Source: Brugia malayi (taxonomy: Eukaryota > Nematoda > Chromadorea > Rhabditida > Onchocercidae). From it: 64,000 nucleotides of DNA. Within the stretch, counting starts at the first letter, position 1, and each line of letters starts with the position of its first letter. Below, in pieces: positions 37,458 through 50,547 of the stretch. The stretch covers positions 6,565,221-6,629,220 of the forward strand of contig NW_025062479.1 in NCBI RefSeq assembly GCF_000002995.4, given 5' to 3'. Below the pieces are notes generated by a model. It had not been told where the DNA came from. It made no database searches and was given only the letters and a program-made list of their open reading frames with translations. The position numbers and the translations under genes are program-made.

Positions 37458-40400
37458 TCATTCAGTGGTCATTGATCCATGGGTTGCTCTCGATGACATG
37501 GAGGAGCTATCGGTATGGAATCGGAACCTTCGCCTTAGCAGTACTTTGTTCCGCTGTTGTTTACGCCGTGCCACCTGCATTGGTCGTCTATATACCAAAT
37601 AGTAACAAATTTCGCACACTAATTCAACAATTTCCATCACTGTAAAATAAATTTTCGATTTAATCTCCTGCTAATGATAAGAACTCTGCTTATACAAATA
37701 GGAATTTCATCGCTCACTGGTTATAATTGAAAAGCCAATCCAGAGACCGATATTACCGCCAAAATCGGAGAACAAATTCACAATCTGAAACCAATGTTTA
37801 GTCTTCACATTAGTATTTTTAAAGCTATGGTGCAAAAACTCTTCACTGTTGTTGAATGATTCTTACCAAGCGTTATTCCGCAATGGCAGCCTACGGTACC
37901 AATAATGTTAAGCTAATGGAATTTAAAAAACCAACCAAAAAGTTTAACTCGTACGTAACGCATGATCTAAAAGGTTGAGAACATTTATGAGTTAGTATTA
38001 CTGGTGCAAATTTTGTTAGTTGCGTATTTTTTGTTTTTACAGTAGTACATGAAATATTATTAAACATTCAAAAGCAAGAAAGGCAGATTTTGCAACGAAC
38101 CGAGTATCCAGCCGTTTCGCGAAGTGTTTCAAAGTTGAGCTGCTCGTAGTAAATTTCAATGTATGCTGTATTTTTTCTGAATTAATATATTTTTTTATAA
38201 ATTTTCAAAAACTTGCCTGGAAGACAGCAACCAATGAAAAAAATGGATGAGAGAATAGGTTGAATGGACCTATAGTATTCGGTACAAGCTCTGGAATCGT
38301 TTGCAATGTCGATAACAGCTGGACATTCTACACCAATAATGAAATTTTTCGCTGGCCATGCAGCTGCAGAATATGCTGTTTCAAAAACGTTTTCGCTACA
38401 GGGTTGCACACATTCACAGTTTTGCTGTATATGATGAAAACCACCAGAATGTTGAGTAAAGTTACGCAGACAGCTACCTGCAAGTTTGCGGAGGTTTTAT
38501 AAAATATGCAAAAGGAACGTGCACGTATTGGTTAACATGAACCACATTTCGATGTAGCGGTAAATACTTTATCTATAACCATCCTACTGGCACAATAATT
38601 TAGTGCGCCTACAGATTACATGCTGGTGCTACAACATCAAGTTTACTGATTTCTGTGCAAAAATCTGACGTCAAATAGAAATGTTTCCTAAAATACTATG
38701 TCTACTCACGTTCGGTAGCATTTTTAACGTTGCATGGATGATATTCACCAGAAGGTAGAGGAAATCGTGGATCTCCACAACCACATCTCTCCAATACTGT
38801 GTGTTGGAAGCAGTTACGATAACAACCCTGAAATGAACAAGTCATATCAGTTGAATTAGTGCACTGTTTAATAATTTGCAGCTTAAAATACTAAAAAGAT
38901 GAGGTTATCTGACTAATGTAACGCGACCTCCGGTGAATAACGTTCCGCATAAATATAATCAGTAGGCCTGAACGTATCACTGCACATCCCATAGGGTGCA
39001 TCCAAGCGATGTAATACCTTCTGAAACACATCGGATATAGTGGCCTTCATGAGATGATTCGATAATCACCATCTTCACGAGAATGTAACACTAACTGTTT
39101 TCAGACCAAATGATGAGATAACTCCAGTTGGTGCACTGTATCCAAATGTATCTGGGAAGGGTTCTTGATCCTGAAAGAATTCGAATGTTTTATTATCGTG
39201 CAATGTTTCTAGTATGATATCTCCAATCACGAGACCTGTTCATGCACAACCAGTCGAACACCAGCTGCTTCGGTTGTTGGCAAATAATCACTCTGATTTA
39301 TATTTAGCAATAGACGCAGTCCATACATCGGTCCTAAAAATAAAATGCTAAGTTCATCAACTTACCTGCTCTATGTATATGTTGGAGAATTTTGCGTGTA
39401 TAAATCATCGACAACTATATTTTCTGTAGTGCTTATTTTATCATTTTTTTTTTTTTTTTGATTTTATAACAATCATAATGCAGTAGCATCGAAGGTCAGA
39501 TGGATGACCTCTAATAATATTCCTACTGTACTACTAAACTGAGAAATTATTTAAACTAACTCTTAAAGCAACGATACTAACCAGCACGATTATTTTTAAG
39601 TTCAACGGAATCATTGAAATTGAATGTATAGCAATTACCGTATTCAGGATCCATATGTAACTTGAAATCTCTGAAGAAACGATATATATATAAATTTATT
39701 TTTCAAAATCATTATGCTACAAATTTTTATATAAGACCCAAAAACTTCTGCTTAAAAAAACATATGTTCATTTTTAATTTTGTGTTCAAAAAACCTTTCG
39801 AGGTTGCAATCTTCACTGTTGAATGAACAACGAAGTACAAATTCTTCAAGTGTGTAGGATAAGTTCCGACGTGTTTCAAATGACAATGCAGCAACCATAA
39901 ATATTAAGTTCTCTTTCGCCTTTGCTGTCATAGCAGCTGGGTCTTGTCTCTCCTTCAAATATATTATTTTTCAAAATCTATAAAATGTTCATCGATTTCG
40001 TCAAATTGAAAAAAAATCTATTACACCTTAGTGATCTACGGCGACATCTTATGCATCGGCATCTCAAGATTTAAAATTTTATAAATGAACCATTCGATTA
40101 TTCTATTCAACTAGTTAAGATATCGGTGTCTCAGATCAACTCGTTTTTTTGACAGTTGTGAGTGTGGACGTTATGTATATGAAGAGAATAAATAAATGCA
40201 AAAACACAAGTTCTAAGTAAAACAAACAGTCAAGCCAAAAGCTTCAGCAAGTTCCAAAGAAGTTGTGGGTGAACGAGTAATTGATAAGATGGCGTAATTA
40301 TTCGGCTTCCACCAACGGATATCATCTTTTGGCATGATGACGCAGTTATTAGAAACAAATTGACACAAACACTTGTGACCATTAGTTGATGATCGTAAAT

Positions 40401-42183
40401 TGGTGAAACTTGATCGATCTGGATCATCACATGTCTTCGACAGTGAGCAGTCAAAACATTGCTAAAGTACATAAGATTATTTTTGAGTACATCCAATTTT
40501 TGCGGAAATTATGAGATGCTCTTAGAAAACGCACATCACCTTTTCTGTCCACGTGACTGTAGGATAACATGGCCAAATATTACCACTATTTATATCTTCG
40601 AAGCATATGCACACGGTTGCATTTCCCTGTAATTATAGATATTGCTGGTAACATGATTATTCAGAATTGAAACCATTTCTTTGTAATATTTTACAACCTG
40701 ATCTATTCCTAAATAAGATCGAGAATTTCTTGTCTAAAATTTCATGCTTTTTACCAAAGAAAATTGTTAAGTGGAAAGAGAATGGAATGTTAAAATTCTC
40801 ACCAGCAAAGGATTCCACTCAGGAATGCAGTGATCATACGACTGCATACAATTACATCGAACAAAAACAGGAGCATAACTAACTTCACGTGTTTTTCGCG
40901 ACGAATTGTTTGCATAAGACATTTTTGAACCTTTATAACGATTAATTTTCTCTTCCCAAACATCTAGCTGCAATGTACAAATTTTTGAAAACTCACATTG
41001 AATATTTGTTTAAGAAACATGTATATAAGGTATACTATATATGAGCTCACCCCTTCAGAAATTGCTTCATACTTTCTCAACTCGCTGTTTTTGAAGGCAT
41101 TTAAATTGCATAAAGTTGCTGCAGGAAACGGCGCTGAAAATATATCTGATGTAAGTGATAGTGCTGACATGATCCTCTTACCCTTTTCGTTGTAATTTTA
41201 CCATCGTACCAGTGTTTCCCATATATGTGTAGAACAGTTCATTGATTGTCGTTATTGATCGTCCCAGACTTTGTAGTCTGGGAGCAGTCTATCCCTTACA
41301 TCACAACTGTCTTGGGAAATGAATGTAGGAAGGGAAAGTATGGATTTCCTCGGTAAAATTATTTTTTCATCTTTGAAGTCAAAAACAATATATGACTAAT
41401 TAATTAATTTATTTATTTATTCTTACATACCGGGTTCGAATTCCAATTGCATTTCGATTATTGTTCTGTATTGAAAAAATTCCCATAGTGTCCAATATGT
41501 TTGGTAAAGAAACAAAATGAAACACAATGAAGTGATAACTATCCAAACGGTACGGCTAAAAAATGACGGCGAACTGCAAAAATTGCTGATAATTAGTAAT
41601 TATGCGTGGGTTAGAGGTATTCACATGTTTTTTTAATGAAAAAATTTTAGTTCAAGACACCAGTTGCCAAATATCATTAAGATTTTTCCTTTGCTATCCA
41701 GTCTATTTAAGTTCAGTTTTTTTTATGTCATTTCACAATACGTGATGATAAATAGATAACCATACCCAATCAAGGGAATACCGTGCGAACTTGTACGGTG
41801 GCAAAATTCCTTGAGTAAAGCACATGTTGAGCTATATCTTCTTTCATTTGATGTACCGCTACATTTCGAAATTTTCGATCCTCTACAAAGATATCTGTAG
41901 GATTTGCATCATTTTGCGCACTTCAAATTTTACATCTTGTAATTTCTTCCATTTGTAAGTGATCCCATCACTGATTAAATTCTGCCTAGTGATTTATATA
42001 TACTTAACATTTAACCTTATCCAATTATTGAGGAGTTCCAAACTTCAATATTGGATTTTTACTTAATTCAATGGTTTCCATATCATAGTAATTTTTTCCA
42101 ATCACCAATACGTTCAGAAGTCTTACGGAATCTTTTCTAGGGAAGTAATAGTCACACCTTTTTTCCTTCACCATTTCCGTCAT
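37458..42183 (-). CDS. DEG/ENaC (degenerin) sodium channel subunit
   Basis: Sixteen exons keep phase throughout: 42158-42183, 41431-41573, 41051-41133, 40803-40967, 40540-40626, 40228-40461, 39795-39952, 39582-39670, 39236-39333, 39096-39170, 38928-39020, 38710-38827, 38270-38477, 38101-38176, 37718-37784 and 37458-37639. They give about 633 residues. First membrane helix is at about residues 18-36 ([20 protein letters not shown]), followed by the family motif [11 protein letters not shown] at 58-68. The large extracellular part is cysteine-rich ([50 protein letters not shown]). The second helix starts at 552 ([19 protein letters not shown]) and contains the GxS filter as GFS at 568-570; a basic tail with YYLVYRRP follows. 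Likely an amiloride-type, mechanically or acid-gated cation channel of nerve or muscle. The cytoplasmic start is very short and lacks the usual His-Gly gating motif, so an upstream exon may be missing. Confidence 0.93.
41263..41282. repeat. 8-bp hairpin in channel-gene intron
   Basis: CCCAGACT at 41263-41270 and AGTCTGGG at 41275-41282 pair across TTGT. It lies in the intron between exons 2 and 3 of the degenerin gene and is GC-richer than its surroundings. Function unknown. Confidence 0.7.
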
Positions 42184-45165
42184 CTGATCTAAGTTCACTG
42201 CGGTATTCCAGAAAACACACAGTGTTGAAATAAATGAACAGTGTTAGTAATGCGGATACCACATGCATTCTGAGAATAATTGACCAAATAATCGAGGCAT
42301 TATGTACATTTTGATTCACAATAAAACATTTGATGCACACACTGAACTTTTCATTTGAAGAACTGTTCTATCTGATTGTAAGGTAACAGGTAATCGAAAA
42401 TCGTAAAGTAAATACTTTTTTTTTTCTTTTTGGCGAAAAGAGGGGGAAATCTTAATTTATCCTCTTCAAAACCAGCTTCCAACTTTTTGTTCAGTTCATT
42501 AAATAGTAACTGAAGCCATTTACTTCAGTAAGACCCATAAAAGTGGAATTGAAAGGTTAATTAAATCTTACTTTTTGATAGCCATAACAGTAAGTGTATG
42601 TATGTACAAAAGTAAAACGCAACTACTGAAAGATATAAAAAGCGAATACAATAACAGTGAAATAAAAATCAGGTTCATATAGTAAAGTGAACTTGCTCTT
42701 ATTTTGTTTTCCAAATTTCTGAAATTTCATCTATTTCTATCAAAGTTAATTAAAGGAGACGATAAAATGCAGTGTGAACCTAAAGCATTAAATGTGATTG
42801 AATGAGATCCCAATGAAGTCCAAGTGAAAATTGTGACGAAGTGCGACGCGTTACACTTTATCAATGTAACTCCTCGTTACATTTGAAGTATCATCTTTGT
42901 ACTAATATGCCTTTCCTTTTTTCATCTTATCAATGATCAGCAATTTATCACAATCATTTCATTATCACACTGATAGTGGAAATATGAAGGATTGGGACAC
43001 GTTATATTTTACTCAGCTAACTTAATGTTCTTAATTGTGAGTCAGGGAAGTAATATTCAAACTAATTGAAAGAAGAAACAAGGACAAAATTATAGTTTAG
43101 AATATATTTCAGTCAGTACATAAAAGACTCAGTCCGAATTGGAAACTTTGTTAGAAAATATGTATGAGTAACACCAAGCGTCACCAATCATTTTATTATA
43201 TTCTATTCAAATAAATAAACAATTTGAGAAAGCTTTCTAAAGACAATCAATTCACAACCTGTTAATTATTAGTATAATTTCTAATTTAATCCTTATTCCA
43301 CCCTTCTGTTCTTCACAAGCAAGTTCCCTTGTCATGCAGTTTAGTTTTTTTTTTTTGAAATTTAGATTGTAATATCAAAATTATTGTTAATGGTATTTGG
43401 ATTCCATAGTGTTCAATTATGTTTGGTTGAAGGGATCTATAAAATTGCATTGCTTAAGCAAAATGCTTGCTATTCAATACAATCACTAAAATGACTCAGC
43501 TAAATAAATGGTGGTTCTTGAAATCTAGGTGTTTTTTAAAGCTTGTTATTTCTATCGTATTAGTTCCCGGATAATATAAACATGCCAAGAATCACAGCTG
43601 AAATTTGTAAGTGTTAGTACTATCGCCAGTATTGCAAATAAAGGTTCATCTATCACTTCCTTTTACAAAATCGAACAAGTCTGGTAATAAACAAATAAGG
43701 GTGATATAATCGTAGTTAGTGTGCATCATAATACAAAGTGTGGTAGCAAAGGAAAAATAACCAGTTCAAGAATGTTTTAGTAAGAATAAGGCTACATCGT
43801 TTCTACTTGCAAAATCGGGTAAAACTTTTCCCAGTTCTAATTATCAAATTTCACTATGAAGTGTGAAATTTGAGGAAAAGAAAAAAATATATAATGAATA
43901 AATGAAATGCTGGAAGTGAGGAAGGAAAAAATGAGCCAAATAAAGAGAATGTCTAATCACCGCTATTGTTGGTCTGGAAACAACGTAAAAAAATGTTATA
44001 CATTCAACTGGTAACCAAGAAAAAAGAAAAAGAGACAACTTAGGAAAGTAGAAAAAATGATAACAAAATGCATATGTCAATAGCATGAGTACTGCTGGAG
44101 AAGGGGAGAAGGAAGTAATATGTGTTTAGTCCACAACAAGATTAGTTGTCGCTTACGGGACTAGGAACATATAAAAGTTAGAAAAAGTATTGCGAAAGCA
44201 AGGAAAATTTACTTAATGAAGCATTCCCAGTTGAAAGCAACAGAGTAACTAGTTTAGTTTGGAAATGTAAAATTGACTTCCTTATGCTCCTGGGATTGTG
44301 CTCGTGAGAGTATGAACAGCAAAGCTAATTGTGATAGAGAAGTGGAGAAAGCGGACGTGAATAGAAACCACTTCTGGGTTTAGTCTGGTAGATTGTTGAA
44401 GTTTTCTGATTTGAAGGCCAAATTTAGATTTAGTTGTTGACAAGGTTACTAGCTATTTGTTTTATTAGCCTCCGCTGTTGCATGTCAACTCCTTGAAAAT
44501 GCGTATTGCTATAAGACAACGCTTACCACATGAAAATTTATACCCACTGTCCAATGCAGTTTTTTAGTATCTTGAAGTTTCAGTTTGGTTGTTGTGGCGC
44601 ACTCATTCAGCACCACTCTACCCCTTTATTTCATATTTGTATATAACACCTCTAAAAATTATCACTATATATATAGATCAATATTTTTTTTTTATGTAAC
44701 GTGGTTATTAGTGAATAAAATTCGTTACGACAGACTCCTTCACAACATATTTGACTGTACTAACTCCAAATCACAAACAATAAAACTTCCCTAACAGATC
44801 CCTACAGGTTTTCGATAACAGTATACACCTTTTAGTACTTTTAATGAAATGTTAAATGTGATTTGATATCATTATGTTTTCTTGGTGAAGTCCTAATAGA
44901 ACACTGACACCTTTTTTTAGTTACTTACAATGTTTTTTAACAGTGAAATGTGCCGGTGATTTGTTTGAACAAAAGTGACGTTATCAGATACATTTACTTT
45001 ATTACAAGGAGCCACGAGAAGAGGTGGATGAAAAAAAAAATTATATAGGAAGAGAATATTGATAGTGCATCTTTGAAAAGCAACTTGGAGAAATACGTAA
45101 TACTTCCCATCATTCAAATCATTAAAAAAAATATATATTGACGTGAACTGTCAATGTAGAATAAA
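42184..45165. other. Intergenic DNA upstream of the channel gene
   Basis: Between the 3' end of the aldo-keto reductase gene and the visible start of the degenerin gene, both minus strand. It should contain the channel promoter and possibly a missed 5' coding exon. Minus-strand frames at 43844-44086 and 44917-45117 are aromatic-rich and unrecognisable. Nothing else supported. Confidence 0.45.
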
Positions 45166-47493
45166 TCAATCCACATTCCAGCCATCACATCTTATATAAT
45201 TCTTATTCCGATTTAGTTCTGTGATTCTTTCAATTTCTTCCTTTGTCAGCTTCATACCAACTACCTAAAAATTAAGCGTTACAAGTTAAACATTATTTCA
45301 AATAAGTTCCCGAAATCGCTCACTTAATTACGACATCTGTTTTCACAGTCAAAACAGAAGTGTGAACTTTTCGCAGCTTTTACTTTAGTTTGATAAGCTC
45401 CTACGTGCTATTTGAAAACGTCTTCAACAAATGCTAGTATTGCATAAGTTCAAACTGCACTTATAGAAATAGTCGGTCCGGATATCTCGATGTATAAAGC
45501 ATTATAGAGCGCTATTAAGGATGACATAGCACTTCATTTATCCATAATCAGAGTACAGGTAAAACAGACTTGAGCCATAACCTCGACTTTATTTGCCAAG
45601 TTGGAATAAATACGAGAGAAGTGGTTGTGCTTAAGAGAAATATGGGGCTGTACACGCACGAACTGGAGATCAATGTATCTCTTCATCCTATAGATTCCTT
45701 TGACATAATTACCAGTCAGCAAAATTATGAACCTGGTGTATAAAGCTAACAACAAAGCAATCGTCGAACTACAATTCCCTCAAATCAAAAAAAAAAAAAA
45801 AAATTATACCTTGAAGTTGTCAATCACTCGTTCCGGATTTGCTGACTTTGGTATAATACCAATACCAAAGCTCAGTGCCCAAGCTAACAAAACGAGCTGG
45901 AATATTTCTAATGTGAAAAACTACTCAATAACTTAACACTTTGCTAAAAAAAAATTTTCAACGAATTTGTTACGAACATTTGAAGCATCAACCTGAGGTG
46001 TTGAGTTATGTATTTTTGCTGTTTCAGCAATTGTAGAATCAGACATGAGATCAGGATGATTCCTAGCAAGTGAAGAATAAGCCTAAAATTAGAAAATTGA
46101 TTCCCAAAAACATGCAAAACGACTTAGAAAAAAGTTTTTGCCATTTGGCTTACTTTTTCAAAAGAAGACTGATTTTAAAAAATCTAGAAATTTAATGCTA
46201 AACTAACCTGGAAAAATATCCCCTCACTTTTGCAATAATCTCTTAACTCTTTGCGAGTAAAATGAGGGTGAAATTCAACTTGATTTACAGAAGGCATCAT
46301 TTGGCCGAAAATTTGGATCTCTTTAATATGCTTAATTTCATAATTCGAAACACCTATTGATCGTATTTTGTGTTCATCTAAAAATTCATTTTGACCGTTT
46401 TAAAAAAGGAAGAGGACATGAGCACGTTAAAATATGTGTTTTTCGTGAATGAACTAAAGAAAAATCACATCATACTACTCTGAAGTCTGAATTTCAGTAA
46501 TAATTGCGTCTGCTCGAGTTCCAACTTACTATATTGAAATGATCACCTTTTAATTTTTCGAGTTCCAAGTAAGCGTCCTTACGATTTTCTTGATTTCGTG
46601 GATCATTGTTTTTACTTATATCAGCTTTCGGATAATGTATGAGGACTAAATCGAGGTACCTAAACAACATTTCAAACGCATGAAATATACATAACGCATT
46701 TAAATGTTAAAACATTGTATCATTTTAATTCAAACGCCTTCACTGGGTAAACTGTAAAAATTTCACATATTTTTTGGTCATCGTTAAACATTTCTATCTT
46801 AACTGTTAAGAACAAATTACTCGGTTCGAAGATTTTTTAGTGATTCATCTACCATCTTCCTTGTGTGCTCAGAATTGTTTTTTTCGGCCAGGGAGAATTT
46901 CGTAGTGATGAAAATTTCCTCCCTCTTCAAGTTATATTTTGGAAGCAGCTCCTGAAATTACGCACTTTTTCTTTGCTGCATAGAATGGAACGAAAAAAAT
47001 AACAAGAAACTTGAAGCTTCAAACATTAGCCATAATAAAAATATAAGATTTGCAAAACTATGCAACTATGTTTCGTGTACTTTATTAGTACTTTGACTTG
47101 TCTTTTTATTCCGAGTGAAACAGCAATAAAACTTCACTTGAATACAGGAAACAGTGTCCCTGACCATTTCCGACGCTACTGCTCGAAATATTAAAAGCAC
47201 TTCCTAACTATCACAAAATGAAACAAAAGGAAATGCGAGTACGGAGTAAATTACGAACAAGGAAGAAAAAGAAAACAAAACGATACTTGCAAGGCAATTC
47301 CCAACTCTGATTCATTCACGTAGTACTTGGCAGTATCGAACAATCGGTAGCCAGCTTTCAAAGCAGCATCAACAGCCATAGTGATCGCATCCTGGCCAAC
47401 AATTTTGTAAGTACCAAGCCCAATCAAAGGTATTGAGAATCCAGTATTCAATTTAGCAGTACCACCAACACAGTTTGTAAAAGCCATCTCCAA
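45166..47493 (-). CDS. Aldo-keto reductase
   Basis: Seven exons in phase, 47287-47493, 46821-46951, 46547-46659, 46208-46377, 45993-46082, 45810-45896 and 45166-45264, encode about 298 residues, close to the 300-320 usual for the family. The catalytic tetrad is complete: D53 and Y58 in LFDTAKYYVNE, K87 in ITTKFS, H121 in VLIHYP. The TIM-barrel signatures IPLIGLGTY, IRSIGVSNYEI, VNQVEFHPHF and the cofactor-binding IIPKSANPERVIDNF are all present, so NADPH-dependent reduction of carbonyl compounds in the cytosol is expected. The substrate cannot be told from sequence. Translation could also start at the second methionine two codons later. The gene lies head to head with the ILRUN-like gene, 1.16 kb apart. 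Confidence 0.95.
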
Positions 47494-48650
47494 TCTTCTT
47501 TAAGTTCGTGATATGAGACCTTTGGTCGTTTTGTCTGTCCCCCTGCACTGTTTATAGATTTAACTTGCAAACATACTGAAACTGTCTGGATATTCGGGGA
47601 AGTCCCCTCGTTAATAACACAGTCGGAAGCCTCATAAAATCAATCATTGTAAGGAAAACACAGCAGACCCCACAAATTAGACTGCCAGTGAAAATCTCAT
47701 ATATAGTTTAAAACTACGCACAAATTTTTCGAATTTCATAAAACTCAATTGAAATGACCGATGCAGTAACAACAGAATACCTCGAACCCATTATCACAAA
47801 ACTTGATACAAGTCACGCCATAGCGGAATGAAAAGGTAAGATGGTACTCACAACATCGCTCAAAACAGTCTTACTCGCCACTAATGAATTGCACACTGGG
47901 TCTGTTCGGCCGAGTTTCGATGAAAACTTCGACATGGACTAGCACGTGTTTTGAAATCCATGGAGAGCGTTTTCCTCGAAGCGAAGGTTGTTTAAGGCAG
48001 GTTTGAATTCCAGTTTGTTGGGATCTTCTGGAGCTTGCGGCTTTGATTGCTTTCTAATCTCATCGAATTTTCATATGGATTGTTCTCGATGGTTTTACTG
48101 AAAATATGGGTATGTTATCGTCTCCATACCACATTTTCTACTCAATATTAGGCAGTATCTGGTGCAATGTTTACTCGATCATAAATTCTTTTACCACTCT
48201 TGTCGTGCTAGGATTTCACCAAAAAAACTGATTTCTTATCTACTTAATTTTCCATATAGATTTATTTCTTTTTCCCTACTGTTTTTTATTTTGTGATTTC
48301 TGGATACAGGAAAGTTTGTTATGTTGGTATAATGAATTCGGCGGAATCAGTTTTCATTTCATGCTGCTAGTTGATTTTCTTATTTTTTGCTATTCAAATC
48401 CAGTTACAAATTTAGTTCACATTTTATGGATTTGTACGATATTTCCTGTTCGCTTTTTCATGTAAGTAGCAAATAAGAATAGAACTTTTGCAGAATTGAA
48501 AATTTATGTTAATGTTATTCTTTGCTGTGGTGAGCTAGACTCCATTGTAGCTGCTTTCCACGTTGTAACAAATATATGAAGTTCTTTTCGTAATACATGA
48601 ACTGTCTTCATTAATTATTAGGTAATAGACATCCTTATTTTTCAGTTCGT
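47494..48650. other. Shared 5' region of two divergent genes
   Basis: This 1.16 kb separates the starts of the aldo-keto reductase gene (-) and the ILRUN-like gene (+). It should include both promoters. A TTTTTCAG acceptor ends seven bases before the ATG at 48651 and may be a cis- or trans-splice site. No coding exon seen. Confidence 0.5.
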
Positions 48651-50478
48651 ATGTTTGTTGAAATGGATATCGACGGCGATGTAAATGGCTCATTATCGCA
48701 AGCTCTTTCATGTATGGCAACTAGCGATCATGAAGTGCTTATAAAGCAGTTCCAACAAGTTCTTGGTGACAATCACACTCTCTCAGCAGAAGCATGCGCT
48801 TTTTTCCTTGATATGAATAGCTGGTAAGGAGAACTGACCTGTGGTATTGCTTAAATAGTATTTTCTCCATTGCAGAAATAGCGCACAACTGCTATGTGAT
48901 AATGCTAAAACTTGTATCTAAACCAATTCAGGAATTTGCAAGCAGCTCTGGGAGCTTATTATGATTATGGCAGTGCGAACGGTACAGGTTCGCCACCTCC
49001 TGAGTACATAACGCAGTTACCTTCGATGCAATTTGTCCAAGATATCACAATAGGCGAGGTGTGTTTATGCCTTTCTCATTAATCTCGCATTAATTTTTTC
49101 TCCATATTTGCGTATTGTCTCATAAGGTTTATCCTTCATAACCGATTTTCAGGGCGAAAGCGTTCCACCTTCTACACGTTTTATAAAAACTTGGCGAGTG
49201 CGCAATTCCGGAAATGAGTGGTGGCCTAATGGTTGTTTTTTGTGCTATATGGAAGGTTGGAATTCCGCTGGATTACACTTATTACTTAATTACGTAGAGA
49301 AGGGTCTAAATTGTATTTTTATCTGAAAAAGAACTGTGATAGCAGCTGCTTTTTTTAGGTCATAAATTGTCGGATACCACTAAATCCTGGATTCAGCCTT
49401 TAGCTCCAGGAAAGGAAGCTAATGTCAGCATTGAAATGGTTAGCCCCTTGGAGAGGGGAATTTATCAAAGCAGGTGGCAGCTGAATACTAATTCCGGGAT
49501 TCCATTTGGCGGTAAACATTTGATTACAACATGAAGTTGAATAATTCCCAAGTTGAAAGCAATTTCATGTTTTTGAATCATTTCAATCACCTTTTACCTA
49601 CATTGGCTACTTTAGAGTCTATTTGGTGCATCATAACTGTCGATGATGTGGGGATTTTGGGCATCACACAGCAATTAGCTTCTGCTCCACTAGGCTCATC
49701 TGCTTCTCCACGAAGTCAGAATATGAATCCCTTCGGTGGAGTTCTTCCATTTAACTACGCTCTTCAGGTTAGTTAACTGTTGTCTGAGTGTAATCAACAT
49801 GATATAAGTAAGAAATATGCGCGATTAGTAACTTTTTTGCTCGCGTAGCTTTAGGAAGCACGGTAAGCACATAGAAGAATTATATATATATGGATGGTAA
49901 AGCAAGTTTTATATTTCATTAAGACAACCAGCAGCCATTACAAATTAAAATAGTTGAATTGAGATTTTTAAATGTTATTATTGCTAAGGTTGATCATCTG
50001 ATTTGCAATAAATAATCTACTGCAGAGAAATGAAAGAAATGATATTGATAACTTCAGTGGTTATGGAGAAATCCCACCACCGTTGAAGTTGGATTTTTCG
50101 TTCCGTTCTTACGAAAAAAAAAAAAAAGTTCCAGAATTCTACAGAACAACCGGAACGTATTGAAAATAACGTGAACGAAAGTTGTGATATGCCTTTTAAT
50201 CAAGATGGAAATTCATCACTATATAACGCCGTTGTTAGTCGGCTGCCACGGGTATTCCTCATCCTTTGTTTTTTATTGGATTTTAAACGGATTTGAAATG
50301 CACGTTAATTTTTGCTTTTCTATATCTTCTGTCAATGACTATATTATTTCCTCAATTTTAGGTTTGGTCAGTTAACAGTTGTCAATTTCCGAATGCTATA
50401 AGTGAGCCTATTGATATATCCCATATCGAGGAAGCTCCAGACGTGCCTCCCTGTACACCATGTACACCTCCACAGTGA
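48651..50478 (+). CDS. ILRUN: ILRUN-like protein, UBA-like and NBR1-like domains
   Basis: Six exons, 48651-48823, 48932-49058, 49153-49255, 49359-49511, 49616-49767 and 50362-50478, keep phase and give about 274 residues (270 if translation starts at the ATG at 48663, MDIDGDVNG). The N-terminal part is a UBA-like fold (LIKQFQQVLG, then SAEACAFFLDMNSWNLQAAL). The middle is an NBR1-type four-tryptophan beta domain (RFIKTWRVRNSGNEWWPNGC, SWIQPLAPGKEANVSIEMVS, GIYQSRWQL). Human ILRUN (C6orf106) has the same order and a similar length and dampens transcription of antiviral and inflammatory genes (recalled); the worm role is unknown. The tail is proline- and cysteine-rich (PPCTPCTPPQ). An AATAAA at 50542-50547, 64 bases after the stop, is a likely polyadenylation signal. 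Confidence 0.9.
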
Positions 50479-50541
50479 ATTATACTGCTCACGACATGTT
50501 ACCTATCTGTTTTAATCGGCAAGTATCATCCACTAAACTAC

Positions 50542-50547
50542 AATAAA
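50542..50547 (+). terminator. Candidate polyadenylation signal AATAAA
   Basis: Canonical hexamer 64 bases downstream of the ILRUN-like stop codon. Position fits a short nematode 3' UTR. Not tested against transcripts. Confidence 0.5.

Noticed and set aside
37874..37918. Exon-like stretch between the last extracellular exon and the second helix of the degenerin
   Set aside because: Skipping it gives the expected family sequence across [15 protein letters not shown]; including it inserts unrelated residues.
41429..41445. GGGTTCGAATTCC resembling a tRNA T-arm
   Set aside because: It lies inside the degenerin exon encoding EFEP and no acceptor stem or anticodon arm is present nearby.
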